A stretch of 64,000 nt of DNA from Apium graveolens (GCF_009905375.1 NC_133652.1:24047339-24111338); one strand, 5' to 3'; shown: positions 1-10,562, counted from the first letter of the stretch. Notes: generated by a model not told the origin, from the letters alone. Translations and numbers: made by a program.

Positions 1-183
1 CTCCCAACTATCCCTTCATTTCTTTCGCTCAACTTGCAAACTCCGGATCTTTACACTCCGAAGAAAATCAGCTTAGAAGACTTAGAATGCTTGATAAGTG
101 AAGAAAGGAACAAGCCTGCAAAAAAGAATGCGATTAGTGCTTCTCAAAAAAGCCGGCGAAGAGAAAACTTTCAAAACTCTTGA
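1..183 (+). CDS. C-terminal 60 codons of an unrecognised protein, partial at window edge
   Basis: Frame 1 is open from the first base to a TGA at 181-183 (60 codons). It reads as a polar, lysine/arginine-rich tail with mixed codon use, unlike the AT-rich noise around it. The segment is less AT-rich than the following 4 kb. No start is visible because the gene would begin upstream of the window. I do not recognise the family. It could be the end of a host gene or of a transposon-encoded protein; the nearby CACTA-type fragment makes the second possible. Moderate doubt remains that it is coding at all. Confidence 0.35.
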   Translation, partial: LPTIPSFLSLNLQTPDLYTPKKISLEDLECLISEERNKPAKKNAISASQKSRRRENFQNS

Positions 184-467
184 AAAGAGTGAACACCGTA
201 GAAACATATACTCAGTCGTTATTGAGTGTATGCATAGTAGATTATTGTTTTGATATAGAAATTGTAACTGTTATATAATCCGATTTGAAATTAATGATTA
301 AAGTTAGCCATACAAATTGTATATAATTAACTGAGAGCTTCACTACTAAAACTGAGTTAAGTCAGTACACATACATGATACAAGTGCAAGTGTGTTCATC
401 AGACCCTGCTTCTCGCTGCTTATTTCATTGTTTTAAAACATTTTAATATTTAAATCAGCTAATGTTA
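184..467. other. Non-coding, no feature seen
   Basis: AT-rich sequence after the stop of the preceding frame. It could hold a 3' untranslated region, but I see no clear polyadenylation or repeat structure. Confidence 0.3.
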
Positions 468-718
468 CTCTAATACAAAATTACGACGTAAAATTGAATT
501 ACTCGACCAAAAATGACGAAAATTTTTCGTCGTAAATTGGTATCTTACAACGATATATTCCGTCGTAAGTAGATTTATTATTTTATTGAGTATGTGTGCC
601 CTACTTTCTAATTTGCGACGCAATTTTATCTTGTGACGAAATAACGAACTTACTATTCGACCAAAAGCAACGATTTTAGTTCAAAAAATCGTCATAAATG
701 GCCAGATTTGTTGTAGTG
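468..718. mobile_element. Decayed CACTA-type MITE fragment
   Basis: The right end reads TTTGTTGTAGTG, the reverse complement of a CACTACAACAAA terminus typical of plant CACTA elements. The left end at 468 (CTCTAATACAAAATTACG) looks like a mutated CACTA terminus. Inside are repeated subterminal words of the type TGACGAAA and TTCGTCGTAA in both orientations. The clean CACTA MITE at 22389-22911 carries the same subterminal word family, so the two are probably related. The 3-bp flanks (TTA left, ATT right) do not match, so the left boundary is uncertain. Confidence 0.55.
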
Positions 719-1530
719 ATTCCAATTATTGTTGATTGGAGTTTAGTAATACACACCAAAAAGTTCATTTGGGTTAATTTTGTAGGGAGGTGAGTAGGTG
801 CATTTACTTGGATAACTTCTGTTTCTCCGGCTGGGGAGTCGTATATTTTGTTTCTGTATTTGTATTTGATACTAACAGGTGCTTATTGTGTTGTAGTGAG
901 TTGTGTTGTAAAATAAAATTGATGATATATTTAGTGAGATGCGAGGCTATTTGGTTATTATTTCATAAACAGAAATGAAATGGTGGAATGTGACAGAAGA
1001 CAGAATGAACATGTAACTGTTACTTATTTTATTATAATGGATCTATTTATACACGAGAAATGGTATATAAAGTCTTAAGTTATTAACTAAAACATGTTGG
1101 TTTGTAGATATAAGGATGAAGTCGTGAAAGATGCTACTTGCATATAACTTATATTATTTTAAAATTATTTATATTGTAGCATATTTTTTTAATAGTTGGA
1201 AAAATTGAAGAATATAATTATTTATAATAATATATGTCTGAAAATAATATAATATAATATGTCGTGACTGAAAATAAATAATATAATATAAGGTCTTGTT
1301 GACCGACTCAAACCTTATATAAATTATTTAGAAGATAGGGTATATACAAATGAAGAATATTAACGCTTAAATATAATATGTTGGTGAGGGGGATTTAAAT
1401 ACTGAACCTAAAATAGAAGTTTAGATATTAATATAACAAATAATAACTTAGTATTACATGGTTCTCATTTATCTAAGGACTGTTATCTACTGTATCAAAC
1501 AACTGAACGACTAGCCTATGACCAGTGCCA
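719..1530. other. AT-rich intergenic DNA, no gene supported
   Basis: A 62-codon open frame at 790-978 has cysteine-rich composition but no recognisable motif and no neighbour that supports it. Short runs of ATAATATAAT occur near 1240-1300. Nothing else is visible. Confidence 0.4.
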
Positions 1531-2209
1531 TATAATATTTGTAGTTTTATTATTTTATAAAAAATAAATTATAGATACAATAATTATAAATATTCAGATT
1601 AATGACATTAAAATATTTACGTAATATTTTGTATGTATTATATTACTCAAGGATTCAAAATTTAGATAGTTAAAATTTTAAAAAATCCTCCTATAATTTT
1701 GTATGTAAATTATATCATTTTGGTGTATTATAATTTGAATTACTAAAATTATTTTTGGAAGCGTTTCATATACTACAAAAAAGATAAAAAAGAAGTTGAG
1801 TGCGATTAGAAATTATGTTGAATAATAATTAATAGAGTTTGTAGTTATATTAAATACATCTATAACTCGTGCAAATTATAATATTTGTAATTATATTATT
1901 TTATAAAAAATAAATTATAAAATATAATAATTATATATTATTCAGATTAATGAAGTTAAAATATTTACGTATTATTTTGTATTTATTATATTACTGAAGG
2001 ATTCAAAATTATTAATTAAAATCTTAAAAAGTTCTCCTATAATTTTGTATGTAAATTATATTATTTTGTTATATTATAATTTGAATTACTAAAAATAAAT
2101 GGAAGTGTTTGATTCTCTAGGTAATAAAGATGTACAAAAGAGGTAATAAAGAATTTGAGTGTGAATAGAAATTATGTTGAATAATAATTTATAAAGTTTG
2201 TAGTTATAT
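1531..2209 (+). repeat. Diverged tandem duplication, unit about 350 bp
   Basis: Copy 1 begins with TATAATATTTGTA at 1531 and ends near 1850. Copy 2 begins with the same word at 1877 and ends near 2209. Shared landmarks in order include TTATAAAAAATAAATTATA, AAAATATTTACGTA, GGATTCAAAATT, CCTATAATTTTGTATG, AGAAATTATGTTGAATAA and GTAGTTATATT. The offset is 346 bp at the start and 359 bp at the end because of small indels. There is no coding frame; the origin is unknown. Confidence 0.75.
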
Positions 2210-3843
2210 TGGATAGATGATTTAATTTTTTAAATCAAATTATACTACTTATTTAAAATTTATTTTGGAAGTGTTAACATAGCAAGGCCTTAACCAACCA
2301 ACCAAAGTAGACTTATAATAGTATAGTATAGATTAGCTTATCATGGGATGCATGGATTATTTTTAATATTATATAATTTTTTAAATTTAATTTGAAATGA
2401 AACTTTTAGAATATAAAATGTATTTATTTGAAGTTTTTAAACATATGATTTGATAACAATTATAAATATACATGAGTATAAGTGATTGACGTTTTAGTTT
2501 TAAATATAAAATTATAGAAAAATATAGTTTTATTAATATATATGCGTGTTTACAAAAGCTAATTATGTTTTAAATTAAAAGATAAATTTTAATTTAGATC
2601 AATAATATATGGACTATCTTTAATTTTTTATATCGATCAAAACCAATTAATTATATTTATTTTTATTTTTAGTTTAAATTATTTAAGTCCGGATAAATGG
2701 TAAAAAAATTATATTAATGGTAAAAAAATATGTTAGCTCGGAAAAAAATATGCTTTATTCTATTTTAACTGGTCTAATTATTTTCTTATTTTAATTTTGA
2801 TTTATCATGAATCAATTGTATAATTTTTTTAGCTCGGATAAATAATATATATTTATTTACTTTGGATTGACTTTTATACTAAGTAAAGAATCATCTCTAT
2901 TTTCATTCTATTAAAGTAGTATGATTATTATTAAGATGAAAAAGTTCATAATTATATAAACCCTTGTATCCACAAATCTATTGTCAAATTTTTAATATTT
3001 CGCTAGTAGAGTCAATTTCGATCAAATAGAAGTTATTCCACTTTTCTAAAACTACACTTATACATGCTAGCTAATTAGGTAAACTTTAATTTTATTTTAA
3101 CCCGATTAATATTATAAGAATAATTTTTAGTTCAAATTTAATTTTTGCTTTAGCATAGATCAATAATATATACTATTTATTTTTAACCCATAGGCATGTA
3201 ATATCAACCAAATCCCTAATTATATTGTTTGTTTTTAATTTATTTTATCCTTAGGTGAATATTTTTTCATTTGAAACAATTAAATAACATATTTTATTTT
3301 GTTTTAGACTGATGACATTATATCGACCAACGAATTAACTTTCAAATATTTATTATGTGTTAGTCTGGTTCAATAATATATTTTTTTTGTCAGATCGGTA
3401 GTAAATTTTTTTTGTTTTAACAGTAATTCTTTGTTTTAGCCTCATGTTTGTTATGTCAACCAAATGCAACTAATTATATTTAATTTTTTGTTTAATTTTA
3501 TTTTAGTGAGGGTGGATTTTTTTTAAAATGGAACTCTTAATATATTATATTATTTTATCATGGACATTATATTGGCTAAATGATTTTCTTTCAATTTTTT
3601 ATATTATTTTAGCCCGATCCAATAATATACTGAATTTGAAAGATTTTTAATTCTATTTGTATTTATATAATTATATTGTGAATATTTATGATAGCCTTTT
3701 ATTTTAAGTATTCCTATAATTAGGTTAACCGAACCAACTATCAACCAAACTTTCATTATTTATTTTTTAATATAATAGTATAGATAATATGAATACTTTT
3801 TCTGAGATACAAACCAGATCAATACTTGTATATATATAGATTC
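2210..3843. repeat. AT-rich region with diverged, irregular repeats
   Basis: Very AT-rich with no open frame. Degenerate modules recur: a word like ATCAATAATATA (near 2600, 3163, 3379, 3620), a word like TATCAACCAAAT followed by AATTATATTT (near 2635, 3206, 3457), and CATTATATYGRC (near 3316, 3567). Spacing is irregular, roughly 250-560 bp. The pattern fits an old, decayed tandem or satellite-like repeat rather than a gene. Confidence 0.4.
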
Positions 3844-4215
3844 TTTGAATCATTCTAGATATCTAATTATGAAGGTCATGGTCATAAATTTCAATGGCCA
3901 ATCATAAAGAAATTATTGTGGAATGGGGAGGGAAAACTCCACAACCAAGAAGGAAGAATCATAATGAAAAATCTTCTTCTTTCTTACTGCAACTTGTATC
4001 GTAAAAATGGGCACCATATAAATGATTGCAGGAGGTGCATCCGTCCTAATCATTTTGAAAAATATTGCTGGTTACGACAAGAGGCCAATTTTTTTTAGAT
4101 CAACGAGGCTTTAAAGCAGTTGTCTTATTCTTGCCTGATTACTCAAAAAACAAGTGATATTAGTACGTTGATAATAGCTCCTCTAATCACATGACAGGAG
4201 GTAAGAATTTCTTTG
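3844..4215 (+). pseudogene. Copia gag/protease remnant
   Basis: The translated region at 3916-4098 contains two zinc-knuckle blocks of a Ty1-copia Gag. The first is CNLYRKNGHHINDC, where the second cysteine has become tyrosine. The second, CRRCIRPNHFEKYC, is an intact CX2CX4HX4C. About 75 bp after the stop, another frame reads SSSNHMTGG, a decayed copy of the copia protease motif (normally DSGASNHMTG). The protein is therefore broken by at least one stop and a frame change. The fragment ends just before the copia LTR at 4280, which may have inserted into it. Confidence 0.75.
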
Positions 4216-4279
4216 TTAATCTTAATTGTTAATCCGTGATTTCTGATGATGCATTGAAGAAGTCTACAAAAAATCAGAT

Positions 4280-5139
4280 TGTTAGTTAGTTAGATAAGTA
4301 TTAGAGTTTTGTTTAAATGTTAACTTAGTTAACTGGATAACTTTTGACTTATCTTTTCAAAATAAACTCTATATTAGATAACCTAACCTATTTCAAATTC
4401 GTTATCTTTCTCAGGTTTATCTCTTTTAAGAAATAAAACTAACGGATTACTTGTTTTACACTTTCAAATATTTCAAACCTAATCTTATCTTTTATTATAT
4501 TCAAAAGAGTTTGAAATATAACCTATCCGTTACATGTTTTCTATATATACCCGACTTGATGTTTTTCAGAAACTACACAACTTTCTGCACTTTCCATCTT
4601 ATATCTTTCTGAGAAAAACATCCTCTTAATTATATTCATTAATTATCCAGTTAATTAAGAGTTTATAGTCGAGTTGTAATATTTCACATTATTATCTTTG
4701 TATTTGAAAGATTTGTGTATTGTATCACTTGTCCCGGGTTGTGGGAATATTGATTACAAGATCAAGGCCAAGTAGCTGTGTGCTAGGTAGCTGTGTGCTA
4801 GGGAAATGGTTCTTTCATTCAGGGCCAAGATTGTAATCAAGGAAAGTTTGTAAGTACTTTATTTAAGTGGATATAATACATTCTCTATGCTAGTTGGCAT
4901 GGGGACTTGGATGTAGGCCATAGACTAGGTATAGGGGACGAACCAAGTGAAAAGGTTTGGTGTTCTTCCATTAAAATATTTCCAACATTGCATGTTTATA
5001 TTTCTGCAATTTACATTCTGCTGAATATTTAGTGTCTGTCTTATTTAGATACAGTTTGTCTCATTTGCTAAGACAAAAGAGACTGTCTCATTCGTAAACA
5101 GTTGCACTTTAACTAATTCGATTGAGCCTACGAATTTCA
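4280..5139 (+). mobile_element. 5' LTR of a truncated copia element
   Basis: The 860-bp LTR starts TGTTAGTTAG and ends TTTCA, two bases before a perfect initiator-methionine tRNA primer-binding site. The preceding 5 bp are CAGAT, but no partner duplication can be tested because the 3' end of the element is lost. A 16-bp unit (TAGCTGTGTGCTAGG-like) is tandemly doubled near 4772-4803. The 3' half closely resembles the solo LTR at 18579-19474, including the shared stretch around CTATGCTAGTTGGCATGG, so both belong to one family. Confidence 0.85.
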
Positions 5140-5141
5140 TT

Positions 5142-5154
5142 TGGTATCAGAGCA
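5142..5154 (+). other. Copia primer-binding site
   Basis: TGGTATCAGAGCA lies 2 bp after the LTR end. It is complementary to the 3' end of plant initiator methionine tRNA, the standard copia primer for minus-strand DNA synthesis. Confidence 0.9.
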
Positions 5155-5198
5155 GGTGCATTTAATTCTCTTTTTAGTGTTTATTTTGCTAGCGATCC

Positions 5199-6962
5199 AT
5201 GGCTCAACCAGATAGGTATTCAAACAATTATCTGCCATTGCTTCATGGTGCTGAAAACTACAATGACTGGAAGTTTCGGATGAAAATCTTTCTTCAGCGT
5301 GATGCTTTCGAATGTGATGCTGTAGAAAATGGTTTTACCATTCCCATGAAAGAAGGGAAGCCAAAATCTCTCAAGGATCTTTCTCCTGAAGAAGTGAATG
5401 CAATGAACTCCAATGCTAAAGCTATGAATTCTCTTCTCAATGGCATGGTAGCTACAGAATTAAGAAAAGTATCAGCATGTACTACTGCCAAGCAGATCTG
5501 GGATACGATCAAAGTCAGCCACGAAGGCACGTCTAAGGTACATGAAGTAAAATTAAGTATGCTAATGAGTGACTATGAAGGTTTTAGGTTGGAAAGAGAT
5601 GAAAACGTTCGAGATGCTCAAAGGAGGTTTCTGACATTAATGAACTCTATCTCACTTCTGGAAAGGATCATTCCTCAATCTGAGATCAATAGGAAAATCC
5701 TCAGAGCAATGCCAAAGAAATTTGCTCCAAAGGTTACCATTCCGCAGGATTCGATACTACTTTCGACTATGGATACTCTAACACTGTTCAGTGAATTGGA
5801 AGAATTCGAGAACCAACTACGTAGATATGATGAAGAAGATGAAGCCCCCAGGAAAAAGACTCTGGCTCTTAATGCAGATGCAGGTGATTCTTCTGAAGAT
5901 TCTGATGAGGAGATTGCACTTCTCACTAAGAAGTTCCACAAATTTCTGGCCAAAAAGAATGCATCTAAACGACCCATGAAGTCTTCATTTCCAAAGAAAG
6001 AATTCAGACCTAGTTCAAGTAAGGAAGGAAAAAATAATCAAAACAAGGATGCATGCTTTGAGTGTGGAAAGAAAGGTCACTTCAAGAAAGATTGCTACAA
6101 GCTCAAAGCCAAAAAGAAAGCTTTACTCACATGGAGTGATGATGATTCTGAAGTGGAAATTGACTCAGACGATGAATTAGCTCAACTATGCTTTGCTGGA
6201 CTTGAATCTGACTCTAGTGACAATGATGAGGTACATACTGTTCAAATTAATAAAAATTCATATATATCTCAGGATGTACTAACCTTGCAGGCTCAAAATA
6301 GAAAGTTAAGAGAAAAGAATGCTTATCTTAAACAAGCATTGAGTGAGGTTCTCAAAGAGGTTGATGATTTCATCAAAGATGAATCCTTAGTAGAAGAAAA
6401 CAAGCTACTATCTGAGAAGGTCTCTAAGCTGAAAGAAGAAGTCAACTACCTCAAAAATGAGATCGAGATGAAAGATGCATGTCTTGATGCATTAAAGAAG
6501 GAAACTTTTTCTGCCGAAGCAAATGCATCTTCTGATTCTATAGTTCCTGAACTCGAGCAAAAGGTTGCCCAGCTGGAAACTGATCTAGCCAAATGTTTTC
6601 ATGGAGAAGGAACCTTGAATGCTTTACTTTCCCAACAGAAATCTTCTCTTGACAAAGAAGGTTTGGGGTATGGATCAGCCAACAAGAAGAAGGTTTTTCA
6701 AAGTGGCTACAAAAGAACTCCTATGAAATACAAGATGCCTTATAAAAAATGTCAAGACTGTGGCAAATCTGGTCACATTAATTCTGCATCTCGGTTATGT
6801 GGTGTTAAGGGCCACGATACTAACTCAACAACTAGATCTAAATCTGTGCATAAATCTGTTAATATTATTCAAAAGTGGATTAAGAAATCTGACAGGCATT
6901 TGTATAAGATTTATGATACTAACATTCCAGGACCCAAAGTCACGTGGGTACCTAAGAGATAA
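5199..6962 (+). CDS. Copia Gag polyprotein (gag-only open frame)
   Basis: A 587-codon frame starting at ATG 5199, 45 bp downstream of the primer-binding site. The N-terminal ~230 residues match the plant copia Gag core (UBN2/DUF4219 type: LLHGAENYNDWKFRMK near the start, then a helical region). An intact zinc knuckle CFECGKKGHFKKDC sits at residues 286-299, followed by acidic linkers and a long predicted coiled coil (about 350-480). A second, degenerate knuckle, CQDCGKSGH, begins near residue 518. The C-terminus ends PKVTWVPKR, normally the linker to the protease. Gag would form the virus-like particle that packages element RNA. The frame is intact, but the rest of pol is missing, so the element cannot move by itself. 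Close to certain as copia Gag; whether it is expressed is unknown. Confidence 0.93.
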   Translation: MAQPDRYSNNYLPLLHGAENYNDWKFRMKIFLQRDAFECDAVENGFTIPMKEGKPKSLKDLSPEEVNAMNSNAKAMNSLLNGMVATELRKVSACTTAKQIWDTIKVSHEGTSKVHEVKLSMLMSDYEGFRLERDENVRDAQRRFLTLMNSISLLERIIPQSEINRKILRAMPKKFAPKVTIPQDSILLSTMDTLTLFSELEEFENQLRRYDEEDEAPRKKTLALNADAGDSSEDSDEEIALLTKKFHKFLAKKNASKRPMKSSFPKKEFRPSSSKEGKNNQNKDACFECGKKGHFKKDCYKLKAKKKALLTWSDDDSEVEIDSDDELAQLCFAGLESDSSDNDEVHTVQINKNSYISQDVLTLQAQNRKLREKNAYLKQALSEVLKEVDDFIKDESLVEENKLLSEKVSKLKEEVNYLKNEIEMKDACLDALKKETFSAEANASSDSIVPELEQKVAQLETDLAKCFHGEGTLNALLSQQKSSLDKEGLGYGSANKKKVFQSGYKRTPMKYKMPYKKCQDCGKSGHINSASRLCGVKGHDTNSTTRSKSVHKSVNIIQKWIKKSDRHLYKIYDTNIPGPKVTWVPKR

Positions 6963-7034
6963 AGGATCTTTTGCAGGTCTGTTTTAAAGTCCATATTCCT
7001 CGAAACAAGTGGATTATTGATAGCGGTTGCTCTC
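6958..7034 (+). pseudogene. Copia protease fragment, truncated
   Basis: Overlapping the Gag stop but in a different frame, the sequence reads KWIIDSGCSR, the catalytic aspartate motif of the copia protease (DSGCSRHMTG in intact relatives). Homology stops right after SR at about 7034, where the tandem repeat unit begins. In intact relatives gag and protease are one frame, so a small indel near 6958-6962 has created the Gag stop. The rest of pol and the 3' LTR are absent. Confidence 0.8.
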
Positions 7035-8090
7035 GTTACGAAAATATGTTTAGCATTCCGGGTGCTGAGTTGTTTTATATTTTTTTTATATCTAATGAAA
7101 AATCGATAAAATTTCATTTTTTTTTAGTTTTCCACATTTTCAATTTTTAGCATTATATTCGTTTACTATAAATTAAAAATTGATAAATTAAATTGGACAA
7201 GTACAAGAAAAATAAAAAAAAATAAAAATCACTATATTAAAAAAAACATAAAACTCATAATATTCCCTTATAATAAAAATTCGAAAATACTATTTCGAAC
7301 AAATAATTAAAAAATATATTTTCACTCAAAAATTTTAAATTCAATATTAAATTTAAATATTTTAGTTTAAAATATTAATTCAAATATATCAAAATATAAG
7401 TTCGAAAAAATATTTAAAAATACATTTTTAACAAAAAAATAAATTAGAAAAAATAAAGCGGGCAAGAACCGTTACATTTAAAACAGCGTCCTCCAGCAAT
7501 GTTTCATTGCAGTAGCCGCAATGAAACAATGCTGTAGGTGGCAGAGGGTATTTTTTTTATTTGTTACGAAAAAATGTTTAGCATTCCGGGGGCTGAGTTG
7601 TTTTATATTTTTTTATATAGCTAACGAAAAATCGATAAAATTTCATTTTTTTAGTTTTCCACATTTTCAATTTTTAGTATTATATTCGTTTACTATAAAT
7701 AAAAAATTGATAAATTAAATTGGATAAGTAGATGAAAAATAGAAAAAACAAAAAACTCACAATATTAAAATAATATAAAACTCAAAATATCCCGTTATAA
7801 TAAAAATTCGAAAATACTATTTCGAATAAATAATTAAAAAATACTTTTTCACTCAAAATTTTTAAATTCAATATTAAATTTAAATATTTTAGTTTAAAAT
7901 ATTAATTCAAAAATATCAAAATATAAGTTTGAAAAAATATTTAAAAATTCATTTTTAACAAAAGAAATAAATTAGAAAAAATAAAGCAGGCAAATAGTGT
8001 CCTCCAGCAATGTTTCATAACAGTGTTAACAGTGTCCTCGAGCAATATTTCATTGCACTAGCTGCAATGAAACAATGCCTCACTGCGTCA
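7035..8090 (+). repeat. 528-bp tandem duplication abutting the broken copia element
   Basis: Copy 1 starts GTTACGAAAATATGTTTAGC at 7035 and copy 2 starts GTTACGAAAAAATGTTTAGC at 7563, a 528-bp offset. Copies stay similar across AT-rich sequence and both end in a GC-richer hairpin region (7494-7534 and about 8041-8077). The first copy begins exactly where copia protease homology ends. Copy 2 has an extra half-repeat of the hairpin region (CAGTGTTAACAGTGTCCTCGAG) near 8022-8043. There is no coding content. It may be a piece of another non-autonomous element. Confidence 0.8.
7494..7534. repeat. Hairpin-forming inverted repeat, 17-bp arms
   Basis: CAGCAATGTTTCATTGC and GCAATGAAACAATGCTG are reverse complements with one mismatch, separated by the 7-bp loop AGTAGCC. 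A related, slightly weaker hairpin is in the second tandem copy at about 8041-8077 (arms around TTTCATTGC and GCAATGAAA). Confidence 0.8.
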
Positions 8091-8136
8091 AGTTGCTAGA
8101 ACCACCTGGGGCTGTGGAAGGCACCCTATATATATA

Positions 8137-8400
8137 GTGAGTTAAAATTCTATGATGTCCAGTATTTCATTGGAGTTTTTGGAGTCCATATATTTGTGCA
8201 AGTAAAATATAGCTTAAAATATTATAAAAAATATTATTTTTTGAATGATGTTCTACAAATATCACTATTTATTAAAAATCTTGTAGATAACATACATTTT
8301 ACAAGATATTTATAAGATATTTTATTTGCAGACATATATGAACTCCTAGAACTCCAATAAAAAGGTGGACTCCATATAATTTTACTATATACATACATAT
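8137..8400. mobile_element. MITE with GTTAAATTCTATGG-type termini, copy A
   Basis: The left end reads GAGTTAAAATTCTATGATGT and the right end, reverse-complemented, GTAAAATTATATGGAGTCC. The inner terminal-repeat region includes ATTGGAGTTTTTGGAGTCC on the left and its approximate inverse on the right. It is flanked on both sides by TA-rich microsatellite, the apparent insertion target. The second copy is at 32160-32400. No coding capacity; superfamily uncertain. Confidence 0.6.
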
Positions 8401-8429
8401 ATATATGCACACACACATATATATATATA

Positions 8430-8630
8430 TACCTAAGTTAAGTTATATGAAATCCTTGTTTTTTTGTTTTTTGTAGATCCTGGAGTCAATGTATTGCAAT
8501 TAGTATAATAGATAAAATTTTTGCAGAACATATTATTTTACAAATCATCTTCCATAAACATTATTCTGCAAAACACGTACATTTTACTTGTATAAAATTA
8601 CAAACTATATTAAAAAACATAAATAATGAT
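8430..8630. mobile_element. MITE-like segment related to the neighbouring MITE
   Basis: It begins AAGTTAAGTTATATGAAATCC and contains CTGGAGTCAATG and GCAGAACATATTATTTTAC, words shared with the MITEs at 8137 and 32445. A matching right terminus is not clear, so this may be half an element. The second copy is at about 32884-33075. Confidence 0.45.
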
Positions 8631-8631
8631 C

Positions 8632-8820
8632 ATTTAGGTAATTAGAGTAATTGTACTGATCACATCCCAAAATAAATTTTAGAGTTGCAAATAAAGTTTT
8701 TTAAGGAAGTTGCTTTTACATTTGAAATGCAATAAACAATGGGAGTTGATAATATAAGAACTTTTAATATTCCTATAATATAATATTCTGGACTGTGACC
8801 ATGTTACCAATAATAATATT
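8632..8820 (+). repeat. Dispersed repeat, copy 1 of 3
   Basis: It starts near GGTAATTAGAGTAATTGTAC and runs through GATCACATCCCAA, TTTACATTTGAAATGCAATAAA and CTATAATATAATATT. The same order of words occurs at about 33085-33270 (block B) and, more diverged, at 28215-28435. Unknown element. Confidence 0.6.
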
Positions 8821-8872
8821 TCATATTTTTAAGTTTTAATCATTATTAATCATTTTAATTTAATATAAAATA

Positions 8873-9180
8873 TTACTCCCTCGTTCCCATTCACTTCTTT
8901 ACACTATGTCTCTCAAATCTTTATATTTCAAAGTTTTTCAAAATTAGTAAGGTTTTAAAATATTAGAATATAAATCCTCTATTTTACTTCATTATACTCA
9001 ATTTATACATTAAACATTACATTTATAAATATTATTGGCTCACCTATGCCCAATTTCAATGTAAAGAATTGGAGGGGAGAATTAGGTGGGAAGAGGGTAT
9101 ATATTTTTACACAACATAAGTGAAGGGAGATGTGTTACATATTTTTATTTGAAATAGATGGGATAAATCCCAAGATTGTT
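8873..9180. mobile_element. Stowaway-like MITE, decayed
   Basis: The left end TACTCCCTCGTTCCCATTC resembles the Stowaway (Tc1/mariner) terminus CTCCCTCCGTCCC. The right end around AAATAGATGGGATAAATCCC is a partial inverse. No open frame. A second copy is at about 33317-33620 in block B. Confidence 0.45.
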
Positions 9181-9640
9181 ATTTCATAGCATTTGATATA
9201 GCTCTCAAATATTTAGATTTTACTGCATTAATTCTATTTTAGATGGTAAGCCAAACAACAAAAGTTGTTAGACGCACAACAGTTAAGTACATTGAAATGG
9301 GTGTATAGATATGAGCTAGGAAGAAATTATCAAGAAACTCCTATTATTGGTTGTTTCCTCTTGATTACAAAATCGAATGAAAAAAATAGAAGTTAATGTA
9401 GTCCCCTTCTTAACTAAAACTTAATGGTGAAGACTTCCCGGATATCATCTCCATCTCCATTTTCCCTTTTCTGATCCCAAAACATTTTTAAACTTATTTT
9501 CAAGTTCGACAAACCTTTCCATCTCTGCACCCCCATCCTCTCTCCTCATAGATCTCTAACATGCCGTCAAAAAATTTCTTGCAATGGACTCACAAAAATA
9601 ACTAGCTCCCCTTTGTTTGGCATAAAAAAATCTGTTGGAT
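9181..9640. other. Lead-in to LINE ORF1 remnant
   Basis: Shared with copy B but with no open frame of note. It probably holds the decayed start of the LINE and its 5' region. Confidence 0.35.
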
Positions 9641-9687
9641 ACGAAGATCAATAAGCCTCTCACTCAAAACTATCTAGTCGGGAAGCG

Positions 9688-9954
9688 ATGCCACACAATC
9701 GCTTATCAAGGAGAAAGCTGATGAATCTTCATTCATTTCATCCTCATAAAACTAAAATTGAGGATGTTCTTGTTGAGAAATATCATAAAGTTGGTCTTAC
9801 CAATGTTTATTTCCATCAATTGAATTATTTGGTTTTGAAATTTGAAAATGATCAATCTGCTTCCAAAGCCATTGACTGCAGTCCTCTGTACATTGATGGT
9901 CAGAGAATTAATATACACAAATGGTGTGAACATTTTCAAAATTGTTTATCCTTT
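9688..9954 (+). pseudogene. LINE ORF1 (DUF4283) remnant, first part, copy A
   Basis: The 91-codon open frame contains VLVEKYHKVGLTNVYFHQ followed by LVLKFENDQSASKAIDCSPL and YIDGQRINIHKW. This is the DUF4283 domain found in ORF1 of plant non-LTR retrotransposons and derived proteins, a putative nucleic-acid-binding domain. The CACTA element enters at 9955, and the protein continues at 14673. The N-terminus is lost or mutated. The partner copy is at 34088-34625. Confidence 0.75.
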
Positions 9955-9965
9955 CACTACTAGAA

Positions 9966-10560
9966 AAAAGACCTTAGACATCGGTTAAAAACCGATGTCT
10001 ATGTAAAAAATGTATGATGTCTTCGCGACTGATGTTAAATGTATTTTTTTAACCGATGTCTATGTAATATTACACATCGTTTCTGGAAAATATCTGATGT
10101 CTAATTCACATTCTTGTTATATAATTGTGTAATGTCAAGTTCAGAAATGTAATATTAGGACTATTAGGCCTATTTAAAACTGTAACACACAAGCAATATT
10201 TATAAATTAACATCGATTAAAAATAAAAAACCCGATGTCTTTATCTTCTTAGACATCGATCTTTGATAAAAAACCGATGTCTCTATCTTATTAGACATCG
10301 GTTATTTTCTAAGTACCCGATGTCAATGTTGACAATAGACATCGGTTGTTTTCTAAAAAACCGATGTTAATATGATAAATAGACATCGGGTGTTTATTTT
10401 TGAATCGATGTTATTACCCTATTTTTATGTGCTAATATTCCTTTATTAACATCGAATATTTTGTTTTGACTGATGTCTTTGTGATTTTAAGACATTGCTT
10501 TTATATGTGTAAACTGATGTGTATTTATGATTTTTAACATCGGTTCTAAAAACTGGAAAC
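9966..10560. repeat. Left subterminal repeat array of the CACTA element
   Basis: More than a dozen copies of ACATCGGTT-like and AACCGATGTC-like words in both orientations, often as facing pairs. Such subterminal motifs are the usual transposase-binding sites of CACTA elements. The matching array is at 14415-14655. Confidence 0.85.
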
Positions 10561-10562
10561 AA

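Noticed and set aside
5294..5977. Minus-strand frames of 78 and 100 codons
   Set aside because: Shadows of the intact copia Gag on the other strand.
7494..8090. Helitron 3' end based on the hairpins
   Set aside because: No CTRR end follows the hairpins and no TC start was seen at a matching place.
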